Below, one piece after another: positions 19,039 to 24,842 of a stretch of DNA of 24,842 nt (position 1 is the stretch's first letter; each line of letters starts with the position of its first letter). The stretch lies in IMG/VR virus record IMGVR_UViG_3300042323_000949, positions 1 through 24,842 of that record. One strand, given 5' to 3'. Position numbers and translations under genes: made by a program. Source of the stretch: a virus. The notes under the pieces are model-generated. The model ran no database searches. It had not been told where the DNA came from and was given only the letters and a program-made list of their open reading frames with translations.

Positions 19039-21527
19039 TGGGCTCTGAGTTTCAGTATGCGTACAAGCCGCAAGGGCCTGTACTGGAAGAGTACATCCTG
19101 AGCGGATACCAGCGAACCATGATCATGGGCCCGCTTGGGTCTGGCAAGACGAATGCCAGTTGCTGGAAGGGGTTTCGCGTCATGTGCGCTCAGGAGCCAG
19201 ACGCGCAAGGGATCCGGAAAAGCCGTGGTATTGCCATCCGGAACTGTTATGACGACAAGACTGAAATCCTGACCGAGCGCAGAGGCTGGCAGTTGTTCCA
19301 GAACCTTGAAGAGGATGACAAGGTGGCCAGCCTGGTTGATGGCCTGCTGCAGTTCGTTCTTCCGACCTATTACTACAGCGCCCCGTATGACGGCGAAATG
19401 GTCACATACGAATCTGAGACTGTGAATTTTTGCGTGACGCCAGATCACCGCATGTATGTATCAAAGCAGGAGACGCGCGCCAAGGTGTGGAGCGATTACC
19501 GGTTTGAGCTGGCCAGCGCAATTGAGGGTAGCGGGGGCTTCCGAGTAAAACGCGATGCTAAATGGCAAGGTGACGCGCAGGAACTAACACAAGACTTTTT
19601 CGAGTGGCTTGGATTTTGGTTTGCGGAGGGGCATGTTGGCAGCACGGATTGCGAGGACGGCGGTACTCGTCGCCGGTTGATGCTAACCCAGGTTAAGGCC
19701 GACGGTATTGCTTACGCAAAAGATCTGTTCGCACGCGCTGGCATCCCATATGCAGCTTCAATGCGGACTGATAAAGGTGTGAACTTCAGGGTTTCAACGA
19801 CGCGCTGGAATCCAGATCACACAGGGAACAGGCTGTATCGACTTCTGGAGCGCGTTGGAAAGGCCACTGATAAGGCGGTTCCATTTTGGGTAAAGCAGGG
19901 TACCGCAGAGCAGTGCCGCGCTTTCATCAAAGGGTATGTGGCTGGCGACGGGTGTGTGCGGAGCAATTCCACGGTGGCCTACACGAGCTCAAAGCAGCTA
20001 GCCGATGACTTGCAGGAGATTGCCTTGAAAGCGGGCATGGTTGCCAACATCAATACGCGCAACCGTGTTGGTTGCGTCATGGTGATTAACGGGCGAGAAA
20101 CCAGCCCGACAGCGCCAGAGCACACCATCAGCTTTGTGAAGAACCGCGGCATTGAGCCAGCACTGCTGCGAAACCAGTGGAAGCGTACGGCCTACAAGGG
20201 GAATGTCCATTGTGTTGAAGTGCCGTCCCACATCGTTTATGTGCGGCGTTGCGGCAAGGCCATGTGGTGCTCCCAAACGTACCCGGACCTTTTTTCGACG
20301 ACGATTAAAGACTGGCTCGATATGTTCGAGCCGCTGGGAAAGTTCAAGCAGGGCGGCATGGAGCCGCCAACGCACTACCTGAAATTCAAGCTGGGTGATG
20401 GAACAACCGTAGAGGCCGAAACCGTCTTCTTGGCGCTGGACCGGGAAGACCACATCAAGAAATTGCGCGGGATTCAGACAACGTGGGGCTGGCTCAACGA
20501 GGTCAAGGAACTGTCATTCAGCGTCGTGGAAATGCTGGACTTGAGGATTGGACGCTATCCAAAGGACGTGCGACCGACCTGGTACGGGATATTTGGCGAC
20601 ACCAACGCGCCCGATAACGACCACTGGTATTACCGACTGTCAGAAGAGCTCAAGCCGGAGGGCTGGAAGTTCTTGAAGCAACCCGGCGGCGTCATAAGAA
20701 AGACGATCAACTCTCCATGGGAGCCAAACCCGGACGCTGAAAACGTCCAAAACCTGCCGCTGAATTACTACGCCAACGGTGCCCAGGGCAAGACAGACGC
20801 CTGGATTCTTATCAACCTGGCCAATGCCTACGGCTATGTCAGTGATGGAAAACCCGTTTACCCCGACTACCACGACCCGACGCATTGCAGGGCTTTCGAG
20901 CTGACACCCGGCTTACCGCTTCATATTGGACTGGACTTCGGGCTTACCCCGGCCGCCCAGATTGGCCAGAGGATGGCCAACGGACAGTGGCGAGTCAGGT
21001 ATGAGATTACGACAAAAGATACCGGTGTGATTCGGTTCGCCAATGAGCTCAAGACGTTCATTGCGGCGAATTGCAAGGGTTACACGATTGGCAGCATTAC
21101 CGGTGACCCGGCGGGCGATCAGCGCCAGGCGGGCGACAACGAAGAAAGAACGGTATTCCAGCTTCTGGAAGCCCACGGAGTCAAGGCGGTTCCAGCGCCT
21201 TTCAACAACGATTTCACGATTCGCACCGAGGCCGTTTCAGCCCCGCTGCGCCGAATGATTGACGGAGAGCCCGGATTCTTACTCCACCCTGATTGCAAGG
21301 TAACCCGCAAGGGAATGCAGGGTGCGTACAAGTTCCGGCGCATGAAAGTTTCCGGCGACGAGAGATATCAAGACATGCCGGTGAAAAACGATGCCAGCCA
21401 TCCATGTGAGGCTTTGCAATATTTAATGCTTGGCGGTGGCGAGGGCCAGGCAGTGATGCAAACCGTCAGCACAAAAGCACAAGAAGACGCCGCAGCAAGC
21501 TGGCGCAAAAAACGAGGCCTTGCATGA
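19038..21527 (+). CDS. terL: Terminase large subunit interrupted by a LAGLIDADG intein
   Basis: An 829-codon frame encoding a 485-residue terminase plus a 344-residue intein. The N-extein (residues 1-69) holds the Walker A box GPLGSGKT at 31-38 and ends AIRN. The C-extein begins TYPDLFSTTIKDWLDMFEPL. Later come TVFLALDRED, a Walker-B-like WGWLNEVKEL, and the nuclease acids in IGLDFGLTPAA, TGDPAGDQR and SHPCEALQY. It is the motor that translocates DNA into the prohead and the nuclease that cuts genome ends. An unspliced protein would separate Walker A from the rest of the ATPase, so splicing must be efficient. The frame is open throughout, with no sign of decay. Confidence 0.95.
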   Translation: MGSEFQYAYKPQGPVLEEYILSGYQRTMIMGPLGSGKTNASCWKGFRVMCAQEPDAQGIRKSRGIAIRNCYDDKTEILTERRGWQLFQNLEEDDKVASLVDGLLQFVLPTYYYSAPYDGEMVTYESETVNFCVTPDHRMYVSKQETRAKVWSDYRFELASAIEGSGGFRVKRDAKWQGDAQELTQDFFEWLGFWFAEGHVGSTDCEDGGTRRRLMLTQVKADGIAYAKDLFARAGIPYAASMRTDKGVNFRVSTTRWNPDHTGNRLYRLLERVGKATDKAVPFWVKQGTAEQCRAFIKGYVAGDGCVRSNSTVAYTSSKQLADDLQEIALKAGMVANINTRNRVGCVMVINGRETSPTAPEHTISFVKNRGIEPALLRNQWKRTAYKGNVHCVEVPSHIVYVRRCGKAMWCSQTYPDLFSTTIKDWLDMFEPLGKFKQGGMEPPTHYLKFKLGDGTTVEAETVFLALDREDHIKKLRGIQTTWGWLNEVKELSFSVVEMLDLRIGRYPKDVRPTWYGIFGDTNAPDNDHWYYRLSEELKPEGWKFLKQPGGVIRKTINSPWEPNPDAENVQNLPLNYYANGAQGKTDAWILINLANAYGYVSDGKPVYPDYHDPTHCRAFELTPGLPLHIGLDFGLTPAAQIGQRMANGQWRVRYEITTKDTGVIRFANELKTFIAANCKGYTIGSITGDPAGDQRQAGDNEERTVFQLLEAHGVKAVPAPFNNDFTIRTEAVSAPLRRMIDGEPGFLLHPDCKVTRKGMQGAYKFRRMKVSGDERYQDMPVKNDASHPCEALQYLMLGGGEGQAVMQTVSTKAQEDAAASWRKKRGLA
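19245..20276 (+). mobile_element. Intein with DOD/LAGLIDADG homing endonuclease in terL
   Basis: The 344-residue insert starts with Cys1 (CYDDKTEILTERRGW, block A). Block B is at intein residues 63-69 (CVTPDHR, the TxxH motif). The two endonuclease motifs are WLGFWFAEGH at 121-130 and IKGYVAGDGC at 228-237, with acidic residues in place (Glu128, Asp235). Block F is VHCVEVPSHIVYVRR, and block G ends AMWCSQ before Thr+1 of the C-extein. The last residue is Gln rather than the usual Asn and the penultimate one is Ser rather than His, an uncommon but known variant. Joining AIRN to TYPDL restores a normal terminase sequence, which fixes the boundaries. Confidence 0.93.
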
Positions 21528-21565
21528 AGCACGGCACGAATTCAGTCCTTTGAAGGAACATCAAA

Positions 21566-23779
21566 ATGGCAATAGAAAAAATAGTCGAGCTGCCCGACGG
21601 CCGAGTTGTGCGTGGCATGACGCTTGTTCACCCCGAGACGGGACACCCGCACGCTGCCGGTAGCAACATCAACGGGATTTTCCGCGAGTCTTTTGAAAGC
21701 TACACGCCCAATGGTGACCGCTGGGCAGAGTCCAAGGCATCGGGCGACCTGGTGTTTGCCGACGGCAATGCGGCCAGCGCGTCTTATTTGGTCGTCAGCA
21801 AAGACCCACTTACCGCCGGCACAGAGACGGTTATTGAGCTGCAGTCGAAGTATCACTTTGCGATGCCGGTCGAAATTGCGTTTGGTGCGCATATGTCCCA
21901 GCGCACATTGGGGCAAGAGTTTTCCGTCGAAGTTGTGGACAATGGCACGCCGCTGCCGGATGTGCAGGAAATTGCAATTGCGTCCATTTCGCAGGCGACA
22001 ACTGTACTGACCATTGACACCACGCTTCCGCACGGACTGAGCGTTGGCAAGTCGATTGGTGTCAATGGCTGCGCCAACGAAGCTGCAAACTACCCAGCGT
22101 TGGTGGTTGCTTCTGTTCCGACGCCAACGCAAATTACCTGCACTGCTGGCCCAGGCGGTACAATCTTGTCACAGACCATTACCAACCCCTCCGGGGAGAA
22201 GGGGTCGATTTACTTCCGCGAGCGCTTTGGCCGCGCCAACAACGGCGTGAGTCAGATTTTTGAAAACGGCACGGCCACCAACGCCTCGCTGTATGTCCGG
22301 TCGGAGTCTGGTGATGCATTGCCAAGCGGCACCGCCGCCGGCAACCACTCGGTAACAGTTGGAAGCACCGCTTCTGCACAACTTATCAACAGCGCATACA
22401 CCTACGCTTTTTCAGCATCAACTGAGTACCGCCTGCTGATACAGTCCGACCGCGTGCAGTGGCCAGACAGCCCCGTTGATTCAAACGTGGAGATGACGGG
22501 CCGACTGACGCGAACCCAGGTCTGCCCGAACCCGGAAAAAATCTACAAGCTGCGAATCCGGTCGACCAACAACAAGGCGCTGACCGTGCCCACGGCGCAG
22601 ATTGTCACTGCCACAAAAGTGGCTTCGACCACGGCGAACATCGTCACAGATCTGCCCCACGGCTTGATTATTGGCGACCCTGTTGTGCAATATGGCACGC
22701 GAGCACAAGGCGCAACCGAGTTTCCTAACCTGCTGGTGGCAACGTCTGTCGCTTCGATTGTCAGCCCGACTGAATACACCATTGTTCAAGGTGCGGCTGG
22801 AACGATTACGAGCTACGGAGGCTACGTCGCCAAGGTGCAGGGTGGCAATTTGATGTCAGCGCTAGGTGCTAACGCTGTGGTCGCGCAAAACGCAACGCTA
22901 ACCACGCTGGTAGACGGCACTCGCCAATTGGTGCTCACAGGCAATACCAACTGGGCAGGGTTGGCCATCGGTGACTTGGCAGACCTTGTCGGTGTGCGTG
23001 CGAACTTGACTGGGGTGAGCCTCGGAGTTGATGGTCCGTGGAAAGTGGCAAACTTTGCGACCACGGCGCTGACGCTTGTTTTGCCGTTCGCTGGACAGCG
23101 CATATTGCCCGCAGACTTTGCCTTGACGGACTGCGGTGGCGGCGTCATCAAGCGCACCGATTTTCGCATGAGCTTTGCGCGTGTCTATGACTACGAGCGT
23201 TTGCGGGTAGAGGCACTTTCCCGCCCGTCTAGTGATGCCGCATCCGGCGCGGGCGTGACTCTCAAGGGTGGAATTGCTGGAGCTAGTCAATCCGGCACAT
23301 GGACTGTTGGCGCTGCCGGAAACACAGCCCAAGACGCAGCAGCCCCCAACCCGGTTGCAATGGGCGGCCGTGCTGCTAACGCCAACCAAGCGGCAATGTC
23401 TGCCGCTGGCGATCTAGTGCACACCATGCACACCATGATTGGCGCTTTGATTGAGAAGCCATATGCCATCCCCGAGGCGGAGTGGACGTTCTCGGGTGCG
23501 CTGACAACCACTACCGCAGTGTCGATTCAGACGGCCGCTGGAGCCGGTCTTAAGCGGCACATCACAAGCCTGTGGGCTATCAACACAGGCGCGGCAGCAG
23601 TTGATCTGATTATTTTGGATGGCTCAACAGAGCGCAAGCGGTACCCGCTGCCGATCAACGTGCCGGTCCCAGTTCTTTTCCCGACCAGCATCCTCAACAC
23701 AGCAAACACCGCACTCAACGCCAACTTGAGCGCGGCTGGCACTGTTCGTTTGAACGTAACCGGCTACACCGCACCTTAA
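21566..23779 (+). CDS. Large repeat-containing virion-type protein between terL and portal
   Basis: A 737-residue protein with AAGGA eight bases before the ATG. Two related modules are visible: residues about 140-195 (TTLPHGLSVGKSIGVNG, YPALVVASV, PTQITCTAGPGGTI) and about 360-425 (TDLPHGLIIGDPVVQYG, FPNLLVATS, PTEYTIVQGAAGTI). Between and after them are Thr/Ala/Gly-rich beta segments. The last 110 residues (LKRHITSLWAINTGAAAVDL, RYPLPINVPVPVLFP, AAGTVRLNVTGYTAP) resemble C-terminal jelly-roll-like domains of phage decoration or fibre proteins. I infer a surface or fibre component, not a specific role. There is no signal peptide or enzymatic motif. Confidence 0.75.
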   Translation: MAIEKIVELPDGRVVRGMTLVHPETGHPHAAGSNINGIFRESFESYTPNGDRWAESKASGDLVFADGNAASASYLVVSKDPLTAGTETVIELQSKYHFAMPVEIAFGAHMSQRTLGQEFSVEVVDNGTPLPDVQEIAIASISQATTVLTIDTTLPHGLSVGKSIGVNGCANEAANYPALVVASVPTPTQITCTAGPGGTILSQTITNPSGEKGSIYFRERFGRANNGVSQIFENGTATNASLYVRSESGDALPSGTAAGNHSVTVGSTASAQLINSAYTYAFSASTEYRLLIQSDRVQWPDSPVDSNVEMTGRLTRTQVCPNPEKIYKLRIRSTNNKALTVPTAQIVTATKVASTTANIVTDLPHGLIIGDPVVQYGTRAQGATEFPNLLVATSVASIVSPTEYTIVQGAAGTITSYGGYVAKVQGGNLMSALGANAVVAQNATLTTLVDGTRQLVLTGNTNWAGLAIGDLADLVGVRANLTGVSLGVDGPWKVANFATTALTLVLPFAGQRILPADFALTDCGGGVIKRTDFRMSFARVYDYERLRVEALSRPSSDAASGAGVTLKGGIAGASQSGTWTVGAAGNTAQDAAAPNPVAMGGRAANANQAAMSAAGDLVHTMHTMIGALIEKPYAIPEAEWTFSGALTTTTAVSIQTAAGAGLKRHITSLWAINTGAAAVDLIILDGSTERKRYPLPINVPVPVLFPTSILNTANTALNANLSAAGTVRLNVTGYTAP

Positions 23780-23792
23780 AGGAGATTGAGCC

Positions 23793-24122
23793 ATGCCACG
23801 CAACTACGACACCACGGGCCACAAGCCCTATCCTCGCGTTACTAAAGTCGAAATCAGCTACTCGCCCGCTGGAGACTCTCACACCGAATACATGGAGCAA
23901 ATGGCCGTGGTCGATGGTGATGGCAATGTGCAGCACATTGACGCCAGTGCTTCGCGTCACATCCTTGACTTCGCTTCGATTACAGAGCCGGTGCAATTGG
24001 TCAACCCTGCAACCGGAGAGCACATCGCTGGGCAGTTTGTGACTAAGCAACAGGTCATGCTCTCTTTGCTGGCTTTCTTGCGTGCTGACCAACTGCGCAG
24101 AGACCAGGCTCTGGAAAGCTGA
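23793..24122 (+). CDS. Small phage structural-region protein, unknown function
   Basis: A 109-residue protein with AAGGAG eight bases before the ATG, 13 bases after the preceding stop. It reads PYPRVTKVEISYSPAGDSHT, EYMEQMAVVDGDGNVQHID, then a helical tail VTKQQVMLSLLAFLRADQLR. The first half is beta-rich and the last 30 residues helical. It may partner the large protein upstream, since the two are always this close here, but no family is recognised. It overlaps the next gene by TGATG. Confidence 0.72.
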   Translation: MPRNYDTTGHKPYPRVTKVEISYSPAGDSHTEYMEQMAVVDGDGNVQHIDASASRHILDFASITEPVQLVNPATGEHIAGQFVTKQQVMLSLLAFLRADQLRRDQALES

Positions 24123-24577
24123 TGATCACCGTTGCGTTTGTCAAGCGGCCGTGGTGGCACCCGGCCGGCATCCTCATTCGGTGGGCGCTGCCGGTAAGCC
24201 GCTTTAAGTGGGCTCAGGCAAGCCACTCCATGATCCTGGATGGAGACTACGCTATCCACGCGACCATGCTGCATGGCGTCGTGCGTCAGCCTATGGCCAA
24301 GGCGATGCGCGGACAAAAGCTTGTCTCATACCGGCATTACGAAGTGCCAAACGCCGAAGCCGGCCTTGAGTGGGCGCGCAGTCAGGTAGGCAAAAACTAC
24401 GACTTTGCCGGCGCTATTGGGCTTGCCCTTAAACCCAATAGGTCTTGGCAAGAAGACAACAAGTGGTTTTGTCACGAGTTATGCGCTGCGGCCATCCACC
24501 AAGCCGGACGACAACTGTTCAGTAGCTCAGGCCATGTAACTGACACGTCTTTGATGTTGGTCCACCCTGGCCGGTAG
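24122..24577 (+). CDS. Permuted-papain (YiiX/NlpC-like) fold protein
   Basis: A 151-residue protein. The order of motifs is His first, Cys last: ASHSMILDGDYAIHA at 33-47 (His35, His46), a central helix AEAGLEWARSQVGKNYDFAG, and KWFCHELCAAAI at 114-125 with Cys117, Glu119 and Cys121. This is the circularly permuted papain order of YiiX/YaeF-type NlpC/P60 relatives, which act as amidases, peptidases or acyl-bond enzymes. It lies between virion genes and the portal, so it might cut peptidoglycan during entry or act in virion maturation; both are inference. No export signal is seen. Confidence 0.8.
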   Translation: MITVAFVKRPWWHPAGILIRWALPVSRFKWAQASHSMILDGDYAIHATMLHGVVRQPMAKAMRGQKLVSYRHYEVPNAEAGLEWARSQVGKNYDFAGAIGLALKPNRSWQEDNKWFCHELCAAAIHQAGRQLFSSSGHVTDTSLMLVHPGR

Positions 24578-24616
24578 ACGAGCGGCAACAAGAAGAATTG
24601 AGCGAGGCCTTTCGAC

Positions 24617-24842
24617 ATGATGAAACCAACCAAGCAATACGATGACCGAAAGGGTGATCCGTCACGCGATCTTTCGGGCTCGGACAGTTTCAGCATGTAC
24701 GCCCTTGAGAGACTTCTAAGGTCTTGCTCTGATCAGCCGATGTGGCGCGAGCGCGCATCCGTGGCAGATGCTTACTACGACAGCCGCCAATTGACCGAAG
24801 AGCAAAAGCGCGATATCAAAGCCGAAGGCCTTGAGGTGCGCG
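24617..24842 (+). CDS. Portal protein, N-terminal part, cut by the window edge
   Basis: An ATG at 24617, followed by a second at 24620, with GAGG nine bases upstream. The visible 75 codons read MMKPTKQYDDRKGDPSRDLS, then MWRERASVADAYYDSRQLTE and EQKRDIKAEGLEVR. The 'WRxxAxxxxxYYDxxQLTxEQxxxxxxxG' pattern is the start of P22-like portal proteins. Position after terminase also fits. Only the first tenth or so of the gene is present, so the call rests on this segment. Confidence 0.75.
   Translation, partial: MMKPTKQYDDRKGDPSRDLSGSDSFSMYALERLLRSCSDQPMWRERASVADAYYDSRQLTEEQKRDIKAEGLEVR

Noticed and set aside
19245-20276. Group I intron or frameshift in terL instead of an intein
   Set aside because: The reading frame is open across the whole insert and intein blocks A, B, F, G and both endonuclease motifs are in order, so this is a protein-level insert.

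Overview
The window looks like the centre of a temperate, tailed, lambda-like phage or prophage. The families present, including YdaS-type Cro, CP76-type CII, Gp49, the 'CTQGxxCPAR' small membrane protein, the GH19 endolysin and the DUF6475-like replication partner, are typical of phages of Burkholderiales such as Comamonadaceae. That host call is inference from family resemblance and moderate GC. No integrase, attachment site, tRNA, CRISPR array or bacterial housekeeping gene is visible, and both window ends fall inside the phage.

Layout. Positions 1-6454 form a leftward early operon of tightly overlapping genes: three small genes (6454-5761), a Bet/RecT annealase (5752-4871), a YqaJ-type exonuclease fused to a long C-terminal region (4871-3066), then eight small accessory genes. 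A promoter with TATGCATA-type dyads lies at 6614-6654. Positions 6729-8388 are the leftward lysogeny block: an S24-family repressor followed by three small membrane-protein genes and a clean rho-independent terminator. Rightward transcription starts near 8440. It covers a YdaS/Cro-like regulator, a CII-like protein, a replication initiator with an apparent origin inside its gene, its partner, a nin-like region (NinB, NinG), a DUF2829 (Tad2-like) protein, a Gp49 protein and a Q-position zinc-knuckle protein. After a non-coding stretch with a terminator (16040-16280) comes the late region: holin, GH19 endolysin, nested Rz/Rz1 spanins, small and large terminase, a large virion-type protein, a small unknown protein, a permuted-papain-like protein and the first 75 codons of a portal.

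The most interesting feature is a repeated mobile-nuclease architecture. An HNH nuclease gene sits immediately before ninB and carries ninB's own first codons at its N terminus (INPQQAHA in both proteins). A T5orf172/MUG113 (GIY-YIG-like) nuclease gene sits immediately before terS and carries a terS-like helix-turn-helix at its N terminus. A DUF559/Vsr-like nuclease gene follows a 22-codon stub holding the start of a DUF1376 replication gene. terL itself is interrupted by a 344-residue LAGLIDADG intein ending in Gln rather than Asn. Four unrelated nuclease families in about 11 kb, three of them next to the captured 5' end of a phage gene, suggest a shared route of invasion that leaves the target gene working.

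Other points: a Tad2-like domain fused to another phage domain; GAGTNCTC repeats, dyads and a purine tract inside the initiator gene; a 41-codon gene with a perfect ribosome binding site after ninG; and a pair of overlapping frames before the HNH gene that may be a frameshift.
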